Assembly: GCA_050014415.1 (NCBI GenBank)
Contig: JBEKDJ010000015.1
Coordinates: forward strand, 1 to 29,895
Length of the DNA: 29,895 bases
Source of the DNA: JBEKDJ01 sp050014415
GTDB taxonomy: Bacteria; Desulfobacterota; BSN033; UBA1163
Direction of reading: 5' to 3'
The notes beneath the pieces were generated by a model, which worked only from the letters and a program-made list of their open reading frames with translations, was not told where the DNA came from and made no database searches. Shown in pieces: positions 15,210 to 22,505 of the stretch. The position numbers were made by a program, and so were the translations under genes. How positions within the stretch are numbered: the stretch's first letter is position 1; every line of letters starts with the position of its first letter.

Positions 15210-15988
15210 ATCTCTTTCATGATTTCAAGCATCGCCTCATGAATCAGTCCATTGGAGGCAAGAACCTCTTCAGAGTAAATGTCAAAAGGCCGGCCCTGAA
15301 AGTCCGTCATCTTTCCTCCGGCCTCCGTGACTACCAGACTCGCCGCAGCAACATCCCAGGCGTGAAGCCTTAATTCCCAGAATCCGTCGAAACGGGCTGC
15401 TGCCAAATAGCAAAGATCAATAGCTGCAGAACCTGGCCTTCGAATTCCAAGGCTCTTGATCAAAAATTGTCGGAAATACCGAAGGTATCGATCAGGATGC
15501 TCCCGGACATCATAAGGAAAGCCCGTACAGAGAAAACTACGGTTTAGATCATTGTTGCGAGAGACAGAAAGCCGGCTTCCATTTAAAAAGGCTCCTCTTC
15601 CCTTTTCAGCATGAAACATTTCATTGAGGACGGGGCCATAGACGACTCCCAACCTCACCTCTCCATTTACCTCTAAGCCGATAGAGACGCAAAAAAAGGG
15701 GAACCCGTGAAAGTAATTGGTCGTTCCATCAAGTGGATCAATCACCCATCTCCATGGGGACCCCTTTCCTTCAAAAGGACTTTCCTCGGTTAGGAAATCG
15801 TGATCAGGAAAGGTATCGGAGATCATCTGGACAATCGCTTTCTCACAGAGCTTGTCCACTACTGTCACTGGATCGATCTCTCCTTTATACTCGACGGAAT
15901 GGGAATGACCGAGGTGTGACATCTGGATCCGGCCAGCCTCTTTCGCTGCAGCCATTGCGATTTGAAGAAAGCGGTCGTCTTCTCTCAT
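15185..15988 (-). CDS. Inositol monophosphatase family protein (SuhB-like)
   Basis: 267-residue Mg2+-dependent phosphatase that hydrolyses inositol monophosphates or related sugar phosphates. The metal ligands are present: E68/E69 in FLTEESPF, D84 and D87 in WVIDPLDGTTNYFHGFP, and the Asp in LHAWDVAAASLVVTEAGG (about 212). In E. coli SuhB also joins rRNA antitermination complexes; whether that applies here is unknown. The last residues, NSMINGQ, are encoded by the flanking repeat, so the original stop was probably lost and replaced. ATG 15988 starts the gene. A perfect 13-bp inverted repeat lies about 110 bases upstream. Confidence 0.92.
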   Translation of the reverse strand: MREDDRFLQIAMAAAKEAGRIQMSHLGHSHSVEYKGEIDPVTVVDKLCEKAIVQMISDTFPDHDFLTEESPFEGKGSPWRWVIDPLDGTTNYFHGFPFFCVSIGLEVNGEVRLGVVYGPVLNEMFHAEKGRGAFLNGSRLSVSRNNDLNRSFLCTGFPYDVREHPDRYLRYFRQFLIKSLGIRRPGSAAIDLCYLAAARFDGFWELRLHAWDVAAASLVVTEAGGKMTDFQGRPFDIYSEEVLASNGLIHEAMLEIMKEMNSMINGQ

Positions 15989-16100
15989 TTCTGCTTTCCT
16001 GAGAGCTCTAAAATATGATGCACGCTCTCTTGACTATACAGATCTTCCCGCCTTTTAATTCATTCCGTATCTGTGTCATCAGTTCCTAAACGATGTAATC

Positions 16101-16130
16101 GGAGATTTCTGAGCATCCTCAGAAATCTCC
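16101..16130. repeat. Perfect 13-bp inverted repeat
   Basis: GGAGATTTCTGAG, loop CATC, then CTCAGAAATCTCC, with no mismatch. No T-run follows on either strand. It stands between the divergent phosphatase and PaaI genes. It could be an operator, a transcript-stabilising hairpin or a mobile palindrome. Confidence 0.65.
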
Positions 16131-16210
16131 TCTCATCACTCCTTGACAGCTCCTTTACAAAGACTATATGATAGCCATAAAATCAAGTCAACTACTATCA
16201 TCGACACACG

Positions 16211-16334
16211 TTTATCCCCCCCCACGGGGGATGGAGAAGTCGCCGATGGGCCATAGCCGCTTTGGCGATGGCGCGGTGGGAGTGGATGTACTTGGGTCCC
16301 CCTCACCTTAATCCTCTCCCCCCCAAGGGAGAGG
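16211..16334. repeat. Two further palindromes upstream of the PaaI-like gene
   Basis: Near 16214-16231 ATCCCCC faces GGGGGAT. At 16313-16334 CCTCTCCC (loop CCCCAA) faces GGGAGAGG, preceded by CCCTCACCTTAAT. The second matches a dispersed palindrome style (ccctcacc..aatcctctcccc...ggggagagga) that I have often seen between genes in environmental bacteria. It may act as a REP-like or MITE-like element. Confidence 0.45.
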
Positions 16335-16369
16335 ATGTTTTTGGTGGGACTAGGACTGGAGAAGATGAG

Positions 16370-16774
16370 ATGAAATTCGAGACCTATGGAAACTGTTTTG
16401 TTTGCGGGGAAACAAATTCGGGAGGACTGCGATTGCATTTTGAGATCGATCAGGATAGAAAAACCCTCAAAACAACCTTTACGGCAAACCCTACCTATCA
16501 GGGTTGGGATGGTATCGTCCATGGGGGGATTATCAGTACTCTGTTGGATGAGGCCATGGCAAAATTGGTTTATGAATTAGGTTATCAAGCTGTGACAGCT
16601 TCTTTGGAAGTCAAGTTCAAGAAGGCAGCCCCGATCCTTGAACCTTTGCTTGTCTATGGAGAGATTACGGAAGTGAATAGGAGGTTAATTAGGGCAAAGG
16701 CTCATATAGCCAGAGAGAACGGAACCGTTCTGGCAACAGGGACTTCCACGTTTGTCAAACAAAGGGCGAAATGA
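16370..16774 (+). CDS. PaaI-family hot-dog thioesterase
   Basis: 134-residue acyl-CoA thioesterase of the PaaI/DUF4442 type. The key block is GWDGIVHGGIISTLLDEAMAKL, with the HGG turn and the Asp/Glu on the central helix. Before it lies a CFVCGETNSGGLRL start with two cysteines, found in many members of this subfamily. The frame runs back to 16262 through the palindromic repeat, so ATG 16370 (MKFETYGNC) is chosen; GAAGATGAG upstream is only a moderate ribosome site. It converges with the amidohydrolase gene, leaving nine bases between stops, so transcripts overlap. The substrate is unknown. Confidence 0.85.
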   Translation: MKFETYGNCFVCGETNSGGLRLHFEIDQDRKTLKTTFTANPTYQGWDGIVHGGIISTLLDEAMAKLVYELGYQAVTASLEVKFKKAAPILEPLLVYGEITEVNRRLIRAKAHIARENGTVLATGTSTFVKQRAK

Positions 16775-16783
16775 GTGGAATTC

Positions 16784-17629
16784 TCATCTTTTTTCGATCA
16801 GTTTTGAAAAGTTGAGACCGAGGATCTTTCCCTGATCTTCATCGGAAAGGCCTGATTCTTTCAATTCTTGGAAATACCTTGGAGGAGACAGGAGCGGAAA
16901 GTCTGTCCCAAAGAGTATCTTCTCTGCCCCCACAATCTCACTCACAATGGCATAAATCCTCTTAGAATAGAGGAAAGGAGAAGCCGCAGTATCATAGTAA
17001 ACATTGGCCATGCGCTTCACCACCTCTGGCATCAAGTGATAGAAGGGAAGGCCTCCTCCCCAGTGTGCCAATAGGATGGGAAGGTTTTGAAAGGAGAGGA
17101 TGAGTTCATAGAAGCGTTCCAGAGGGGTCGTCCCCTTCCCAGGATAGGAGTGGCCAAGGCGTTCATTGGTGTGAAGAAGGATAGGAATTCCATGGCTCTC
17201 CATCCGGGCAAGGATCGGCTTCATTGAGTCGATGTCCTGAGAGGTCATTTCACGATCGTAGAAAGCAATCTCGCCGACCCCTTTGGCTTCACCCTTCATC
17301 ATTCTTCGATCCAATTCCCTCGCTGACCAATCGGGATTTGAGAAAAGAAGGGAGATGAAGACGATCAATCGATTCGGGTATCGTGAGGCAGACTCTATCA
17401 GGTATTCATTATGAAGAGAACAGAGATCCGGACGCCCCCAAGGAAAACCGCAGACCACCGACCGTTCCACCCCAGATGCATCCATCGAGGCGATCAAATC
17501 CTCAACGCCTGCCATCCTCGTTTTCGGATCCTCATAGAGAGAAGAAAACCCTCTGTCCATTTGACAGAAGGCCCTTCGATCCTTCCTCACCTCGTCCGGA
17601 AAGATATGGGTATGACAGTCAATGATCAC
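16784..17629 (-). CDS. Amidohydrolase family 2 (ACMSD-like) metal-dependent hydrolase
   Basis: 281-residue TIM-barrel protein of the amidohydrolase_2 family, whose members hydrolyse or decarboxylate. It begins with the metal motif MIIDCHTHIFPDE (HxH). Later ligands are HTNERLGHSYPG (about 172-183), LLAHWGGGLPFYHL and ILFGTDFPLLSP near the C terminus, with the conserved Asp. All ligand positions seem intact. The ATG is at 17629. The YciO-like gene ends only 26 bases upstream on the same strand, so the two are likely co-transcribed. No pathway can be assigned. Confidence 0.88.
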   Translation of the reverse strand: MIIDCHTHIFPDEVRKDRRAFCQMDRGFSSLYEDPKTRMAGVEDLIASMDASGVERSVVCGFPWGRPDLCSLHNEYLIESASRYPNRLIVFISLLFSNPDWSARELDRRMMKGEAKGVGEIAFYDREMTSQDIDSMKPILARMESHGIPILLHTNERLGHSYPGKGTTPLERFYELILSFQNLPILLAHWGGGLPFYHLMPEVVKRMANVYYDTAASPFLYSKRIYAIVSEIVGAEKILFGTDFPLLSPPRYFQELKESGLSDEDQGKILGLNFSKLIEKR

Positions 17630-17655
17630 GGCTTACCCTGAGGCCAATCAGCCTC

Positions 17656-18264
17656 TTATTCGAAAAGACTCACGTCCCCTTTCCCTTTTCGAATCACTTT
17701 CGGAATCTCATCGCTGAGGTCGACGATGCTCGAATGTTCAGCAACGATCACTCCTCCATCGATGACGAGATCTAGTTGCTTTCCGAAACGCTCCTCGATC
17801 TCAGTGGGATCGTTATAAAGCCCTTCATTGGGCTTATCAACACTGGTGCTGATGATAGAATGGCCCAATTCCCGGACGAGGGCGAGACAGATCTTATTGT
17901 CTGGGATGCGGATTCCAACTGTCTTCTGTTTTGTCAAGGCCACCTTTGGGACCAGTTTCGTCGCCTTCAAGATAAAGGTGTAGGCTCCTGGAAGAAGGCG
18001 TTTCATCATTTTGTAAGCATAGTTTGAGACGTAAGCATAGCGGCTGATATCTTTCAAATCAGCACAGATAAAACTGAGGGGTTTCTTCTCGTCCATCTTC
18101 TTCAGTCGATGGATTTTGCGAATCGCCTCTTGGCTGAAAAGGTCACAACCCACCCCATAAACTGTATCCGTTGGGTACCCGATGACTCCTTCCCCCTGGA
18201 GAACTTCCACGACTTTCCGGATCAGCCTCGGCTGTGGATTCTTAGGATTGATGCTGATGATCAT
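17656..18264 (-). CDS. YciO/Sua5/YrdC-family protein
   Basis: 202-residue protein of the YrdC fold. TsaC/Sua5 members make threonylcarbamoyl-AMP for the t6A37 modification of tRNA. Seen here are IGYPTDTVYGVGCDL (about 29-43), IHRLKKMDEKKPLSFICADL and GIRIPDNKICLALVREL. The TsaC motif S-T-S-A-N is replaced by STSVDKP, which lacks the Asn and points to the YciO branch, whose true role is uncertain. No other TsaC is in the window, so it could still serve tRNA modification. The C terminus (DLSDEIPKVIRKGKGDVS) is typical. The amidohydrolase gene follows closely. Confidence 0.85.
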   Translation of the reverse strand: MIISINPKNPQPRLIRKVVEVLQGEGVIGYPTDTVYGVGCDLFSQEAIRKIHRLKKMDEKKPLSFICADLKDISRYAYVSNYAYKMMKRLLPGAYTFILKATKLVPKVALTKQKTVGIRIPDNKICLALVRELGHSIISTSVDKPNEGLYNDPTEIEERFGKQLDLVIDGGVIVAEHSSIVDLSDEIPKVIRKGKGDVSLFE

Positions 18265-18299
18265 GACTTCTTCTCCCTTCCGCTATCAGGTTCTTCTGG

Positions 18300-18610
18300 A
18301 ATTTAGTTGCTAAGATTAGGATTTAACCCTGCGTCGCACGCCGCAGGATTCATTCCCGCCTTGGCGGGATTCGACCCGCTATACTCTCACAGTATTATCA
18401 ACCTTCTAAAAGATGATCCCATTATCATAAACCTGCAAGATGTGTGAATCCAGTAAGACGTCGTGGGGCAGGATCTTGGCCTGCTCTGGGCGGTAAGCGC
18501 AGTCTTGAAGGATTGCTCAGCCCGCTGGGGGTGGAAGGTAAAATAACCAACATCTCGAGGACGACGAACAAACCAATTTGAAATTAGAATCCCGATTTCT
18601 GGGTATCCCC
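18300..18610. other. Intergenic region with small palindromes
   Basis: About 310 bases between two minus-strand genes. Near 18331-18372 are the palindromes CCTGCG...CGCAGG and CCCGCCTTGGCGGG. They may form the 3' hairpins of the NlpC/P60 transcript, but without a T-run. The rest, including a GC-richer stretch at 18455-18540, shows no gene I recognise. Confidence 0.4.
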
Positions 18611-19564
18611 TCAGATGCAGATCTCCTTTTCGAATTCTTTCACCCGAACCCCTCTGAGGAATCGTTTGTTATAATAGGGTGTGTCCAAATTGTCAACCTT
18701 CACCTCTCTTTTGAGAGAAGAAGCATGGACAAATTCATTGTTCCCAATATAGATCCCGACATGTGTGCCGTTGGCACGATGGGTGCGAAAAAACACCAGG
18801 TCACCCTCTTCTAGTTCTTTCTTCTCTACTCCCTTGCCGAAATGTAATTGTTCACGGGCCGTTCTGGGCAGATCGATACTGAAGATTTGGTAAATCTTCT
18901 TCACGAAAGCCGAACAGTCAATCCCCTTCAGCGTGGACCCTCCCAGCCGATAAGGCACCCCCAAAAAAGTCTTCACCACCTTGACAAAAAGGTTTCGTTC
19001 CTCGAAGCTACTCCATTGCCCCACTGGTTTGTTTGATGTCTCCTCTTGTTCACCCTCTTCATCCGGTTCCACTGGCGGTTCTTCAGAATCTCCCGGCTCT
19101 TCTCCCTCCTCCATTTCCTCTGCCCTTCCAGTTTTAGGAAGGGTAAGGACCTGCCCGGTCTTCAGGGCCGTTGATTGGAGATGATTGATCTTCTTGATCT
19201 TCTTCACCGAAAGGCCCACTCTTTTTGAGATACCATAGAGGGTATCCCCTTTGTGCACAATGTAGGATTCCTCTTCAGCTGGTGCCTTTTCTGTTATCTC
19301 CTCAGAAGCCCTCTTGGCTGTCCCATCCGTCTGCATCCCTCTCTGGGCGGGAATCAACAATACCTGCTTCGGTTTGAGATTATCTTTCTCCAAACCGTTA
19401 GCCCTTCGAAGCACCTCCATTGGAACGCCGAATGTCCTCGAAATCCTATAAAGGCTATCCCCCTGCCTCACTATATACCGCGATTCAGCTAATCCCTTCT
19501 GGTACAGACCAAGCAACAAAAACAGGAAAACCAACCCTACTGCTGAAAAGCGCCATCCTCCCAT
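18611..19564 (-). CDS. LysM-NlpC/P60 peptidoglycan endopeptidase
   Basis: 317-residue exported cell-wall hydrolase that probably cuts the peptide stems of peptidoglycan. Its signal peptide or anchor is FSAVGLVFLFLLLGLYQKGLAES (about 6-28). LysM 1 is at 29-72 (RYIVRQGDSLYRISRTFGV) and LysM 2 at 100-143 (YIVHKGDTLYGISKRVGL). An acidic linker rich in Glu and Pro (147-178) precedes the NlpC/P60 domain (about 190-305). The catalytic set is C217 in GIDCSAF, H268 in THVGIYIG and H280 in FVHASS. The frame extends upstream to 19681, but a strong promoter at 19673-19701 excludes that start; ATG 19564 or 19609 remain, and 19564 leads straight into the signal peptide. It appears monocistronic. Confidence 0.9.
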   Translation of the reverse strand: MGGWRFSAVGLVFLFLLLGLYQKGLAESRYIVRQGDSLYRISRTFGVPMEVLRRANGLEKDNLKPKQVLLIPAQRGMQTDGTAKRASEEITEKAPAEEESYIVHKGDTLYGISKRVGLSVKKIKKINHLQSTALKTGQVLTLPKTGRAEEMEEGEEPGDSEEPPVEPDEEGEQEETSNKPVGQWSSFEERNLFVKVVKTFLGVPYRLGGSTLKGIDCSAFVKKIYQIFSIDLPRTAREQLHFGKGVEKKELEEGDLVFFRTHRANGTHVGIYIGNNEFVHASSLKREVKVDNLDTPYYNKRFLRGVRVKEFEKEICI

Positions 19565-19672
19565 CAAAAAGGCCCCCTTTCTTTGTGTAGGATTTCCCCC
19601 TTTTTTCATGACGATTTTCGCCTTACAGGCTATTATACCTTCATGCCCTATCCGCAAAACCAGTTTCCCATC

Positions 19673-19701
19673 CTTATACAAAATCTGCCCTCAGAAGTCA
19701 A
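19673..19701 (-). promoter_or_regulatory. Sigma-70 promoter of the NlpC/P60 gene
   Basis: Minus-strand TTGACT (19701-19696), a 17-base spacer, then TATAAG (19678-19673). Both boxes are one base from consensus and the spacing is ideal. The start of transcription should be near 19666, with a leader of roughly 60-100 bases. Confidence 0.65.
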
Positions 19702-19931
19702 ACCCTTAAATGCCAACTCTGAAGACACTATGTCGCCATAACGGAAATACCATCCTTGTGACTCTCAACAAAGTGGTAAATTGCGCAAAATCAACGAGAT
19801 AGATATTGTAGATTCTTCTGGTGAAGCCCGAGAATTGCGTCGCAAGACGGTCTCAAAGGACCATGCAAACCTTGTTTGGACCTGGCTACGTTGGGTTGGG
19901 GATGTCTACCTCTATTCTTGTGTGGGTGATC

Positions 19932-20942
19932 CTAATCTTCGCGAAGGACGATTCGGACGACGATGCGACCCTCCTTCCGGGGCATGGGACTCGCTGGTGC
20001 TTCCCCCTTTTCTTCAATCTCTCTTCTTCTCATACCCGGCTCAACACTCGAACCTCCCAGAGCGCTTTTTCTTGGAAGAAATTGGTCTCTCTTCTCGAGA
20101 GAGCCCAGCCTTGCTACATCCTTTTCAAATTCTGACAATGCGAAATCAGGTAAAGAGGCAAGAAGGGTATTTCTCTCTGAAGTGATGATCTCTCCGCCAA
20201 ATTGCCTAACCAGTTCGTTGAGTTGAGAGAGGATCTTCCCCCGATCAGTAACTTTCATGACGATCTCTTGAATGGGTTTTGCATCGAGCGGGACCTTCTC
20301 TTTCGTGTCCGTCGTCTTCCCCACTAGTTCCGGTTCAGATGGTTGAGCTTTCGAGACCATTAGTTGATCCCATTTCTTCTCCTCTTTTCTCTCTTCTGAA
20401 ACAATACGTTTGTCCTCTTCAATCTGCTTCAAACGCTCCCCCTCAGGGGGGATTTGTTCGAAAACCTTCTCCTGATTCACTTCTTTTGAAGCCACCTTTG
20501 GTTCCAATTTCTTCCATTCAGAACGGAAGACTTCTGAACGGGGAGGTTTTGATTGCTCGACATTCTTGGTTACAGAAGGTGTCTGAATGGGCACCATTTT
20601 CGTGATATAGATCGCCAATAAAACGATAGCTACCATCGCCATTGCCTGGATGGGAAGCTTCCATGAGAGGGCCTTGTCAAACCGTCTCCAGCTTCCCTTC
20701 TCGCTCATCGGACCTTTTTTCTTCCGATCCTCCAACTTTTCAAGTATTTCTGAGAGGAATCCCTCAGGTACCTCCACTTGGTCGGCACAGTGCAACCAGC
20801 AGAGCATCTTGTCAAACTGCTCCAACTCCCTTTGACACTCCGGGCAGGAAGCAAGATGTTCTCTTATAGTCCTCTCTTCCAATGGATTTAGTTCCCTTTC
20901 CAACAAGGAGGAATACTGATCTCGGACTTTCTCGCATTCCAT
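19932..20942 (-). CDS. Zinc-finger anti-sigma factor with long periplasmic domain
   Basis: 336 residues. The N-terminal anti-sigma domain holds the zinc motif H-x3-C-x2-C (HLASCPECQREL, about 28-39), which binds and silences an ECF sigma factor. A membrane span follows near 95-115 (AMAMVAIVLLAIYITKM), then about 215 periplasmic residues. These are lysine/glutamate-rich at first. Near 230-290 is a folded-looking block (VTDRGKILSQLNELVRQFGG and LLASLPDFALSEFEKDVARL), which may sense the signal. ATG 20942 is chosen because GAGGAG stands eight bases upstream; GTG 20951 lies too close to it. The sigma factor gene ends 18 bases upstream of this start. Release is presumably by proteolysis, as in other membrane anti-sigma factors. 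Confidence 0.85.
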   Translation of the reverse strand: MECEKVRDQYSSLLERELNPLEERTIREHLASCPECQRELEQFDKMLCWLHCADQVEVPEGFLSEILEKLEDRKKKGPMSEKGSWRRFDKALSWKLPIQAMAMVAIVLLAIYITKMVPIQTPSVTKNVEQSKPPRSEVFRSEWKKLEPKVASKEVNQEKVFEQIPPEGERLKQIEEDKRIVSEERKEEKKWDQLMVSKAQPSEPELVGKTTDTKEKVPLDAKPIQEIVMKVTDRGKILSQLNELVRQFGGEIITSERNTLLASLPDFALSEFEKDVARLGSLEKRDQFLPRKSALGGSSVEPGMRRREIEEKGEAPASPMPRKEGRIVVRIVLRED

Positions 20943-20960
20943 CGGCTTCACTCCTCTATG

Positions 20961-21551
20961 CTAATGGGTGGATCTCTCCAATATCTCCCTGAGATCCATT
21001 CTTGCCCGGTGGAGTTTCGACTTGATCGTCCCTTCTGGAAGATGAAACAGTTTCCCAATCTCTTCATAGGAAAATCCCTGGAGATCTCTCAGAACAACCA
21101 GTTCTCTCTGATCTTCCTTCAGTTTGAGAAGCCCCTTCTGGACGAATTGCTGAATCATCTTCTTCTCATACAGAGCTTCAGGACTGAGAGAGGGATGAAC
21201 AATTGAGGTCGCTAGGTCGCTATCCTCTGCCCCCACGGGATCTTCCAAAGAATCTGAATTGAAGTACTGCCTCCGTTTGAGGTATTTCCAACGGTTTCGA
21301 CAGTGGTTCAGGGTAACCTGCGTTAACCAGGCTTCAAATTTGACCTCTTCTCTGAGACCCCTGACCGATTCGAAGACCGTGAAAAAGACCTCCTGAGCCA
21401 AATCCTTTGCCTCCTCCATATTACCCAGCATCCGGTAAGCAATGTTGAATACCTTCTTCTGGTAGGTGAGAACCATCTCTGCAAAGGCCTTTTCATCTCC
21501 AGCCTTGCAAGACTCAATCACTTCTCTCTTGGTCTTTGGAGGAGTTTCCAT
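20961..21551 (-). CDS. ECF RNA polymerase sigma factor
   Basis: About 196 residues of the sigma-70 family, RpoE-like. Region 2 holds FNIAYRMLGNMEEAKDLAQEVF (-10 recognition and core binding), followed by KFEAWLTQVTLNHCRNRWK. Region 4 holds LREDQRELVVLRDLQG-like and SYEEIGKLFHLPEGTIKSKL, a helix-turn-helix for the -35 element. ATG 21551 (METPPKTK) is the likely start, though its ribosome site (AGGGGATG) is somewhat far; an upstream TTG at 21581 has none. It forms an operon with the anti-sigma gene, so the pair is probably autoregulated and responds to envelope conditions. The regulon cannot be read from the window. Confidence 0.92.
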   Translation of the reverse strand: METPPKTKREVIESCKAGDEKAFAEMVLTYQKKVFNIAYRMLGNMEEAKDLAQEVFFTVFESVRGLREEVKFEAWLTQVTLNHCRNRWKYLKRRQYFNSDSLEDPVGAEDSDLATSIVHPSLSPEALYEKKMIQQFVQKGLLKLKEDQRELVVLRDLQGFSYEEIGKLFHLPEGTIKSKLHRARMDLREILERSTH

Positions 21552-21581
21552 TGAAACCCATTCATCCCCTTCTATAGACAA

Positions 21582-21976
21582 CAGAAGATCGTTTTTTGTT
21601 CCAATCCTGTTTGAATCTAGGTTAAATCATTAAGACGGATGAAGCCGTAAAGAGTCCTGGTTTGAGATTCGATTCGAGGTCCTGCCCAGGCGGAACTAAG
21701 AATGACAGGTGTCGCCGGTCGACTTTTCACAGATTCACCTTCATCTCACCAGAAAAATGTGGGAGTTGTCAAGCACAAAATCGCGAAACCCCTCGAAAAA
21801 TCAACAGAACTCTTTTATGGCTTCGTTGTTGATTCAATGGCACGGATTCTGTCATCATGATTTTATCTGAGTAACCGATATCTAATCTCTGCAATACGAG
21901 AATCTTGGACTTTTTCCGGAAATCTTACCCATTGAGTTGGAGGGTTCTGAATGTTGAGAACCATGTCAAAAACCAT
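21582..21976. other. Divergent intergenic region of the ECF unit
   Basis: About 395 bases between the ECF sigma gene and the lipoprotein promoter. On the minus strand TTGACA occurs at 21773-21768 without a good -10 at the right distance. No gene, RNA or long repeat is seen. Confidence 0.4.
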
Positions 21977-22005
21977 TTGATTTTTTCAAGATGGACGTCT
22001 ATAAT
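21977..22005 (+). promoter_or_regulatory. Sigma-70 promoter of the coiled-coil lipoprotein
   Basis: TTGATT at 21977-21982, a 17-base spacer and a perfect TATAAT at 22000-22005. The gene's ATG follows at 22053, with AAAGGAGGTG as a strong ribosome site. Together these suggest high expression. Confidence 0.75.
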
Positions 22006-22052
22006 TTGGATTACGGACACAGCAACCTATTAGAAAAGGAGGTGAAGATAAA

Positions 22053-22343
22053 ATGAAAAGGGCAATATCTGCTGTCTTGTCGTTGTTTCTGATCGTCATG
22101 CTTGTCGGCACTCTGGTGGGGTGCGGGGCAGACATCAAGGCGGAAAATGAGAGACTGAAGACGGAGAATACCAACCTCAAGTCGGACAGCGACAAGTTGA
22201 GACTCGAAGTGCAGAGGTTGAAGGAAGAACTACAGAAGGCCTCGGAGAAAGATGCGACGATCAGCTCCCTATCGACTGAGAATGACGCTTTCAAGAAACA
22301 GGTGGAAGACCTGAAAGCCCAATTGGCAAGAAAGAAGAAGTAG
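22053..22343 (+). CDS. Small coiled-coil lipoprotein
   Basis: 96 residues. The N terminus is a lipoprotein signal with lipobox LVGC (Cys24 becomes the lipidated residue; Gly at +2). The rest is an unbroken heptad coiled coil, rich in Lys, Glu, Asn and Leu (ENERLKTENTNLKSDSDKLR and later repeats), ending in basic ARKKK. In layout it recalls Lpp, the outer-membrane lipoprotein that tethers to peptidoglycan through a C-terminal Lys, and the KKK end would fit such a link; homology to Lpp is not claimed. A consensus promoter, a strong ribosome site and an intrinsic terminator make it a compact, probably abundant single-gene unit. Confidence 0.85.
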   Translation: MKRAISAVLSLFLIVMLVGTLVGCGADIKAENERLKTENTNLKSDSDKLRLEVQRLKEELQKASEKDATISSLSTENDAFKKQVEDLKAQLARKKK

Positions 22344-22365
22344 TCGTTCGATGTTGAAAGGACGG

Positions 22366-22404
22366 AAAAGGGAAGATCCGAATCAGAGGATTTTCCCTTT
22401 TTTG
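22366..22404 (+). terminator. Intrinsic terminator of the lipoprotein gene
   Basis: A 14-bp stem (AAAAGGGAAGATCC with GGATTTTCCCTTTT, one G-U pair), an 8-base loop and a run of six T. It starts about 20 bases after the stop codon. Confidence 0.9.
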
Positions 22405-22505
22405 ATTAACCTGAACGATGTGATGCAGCCCGATGGGTGAACGGAAAGAATCCCTGTGATTGACTTCAACATCGCCATTCCTAATCTGAGCCATTTCAAA
22501 TCCCC

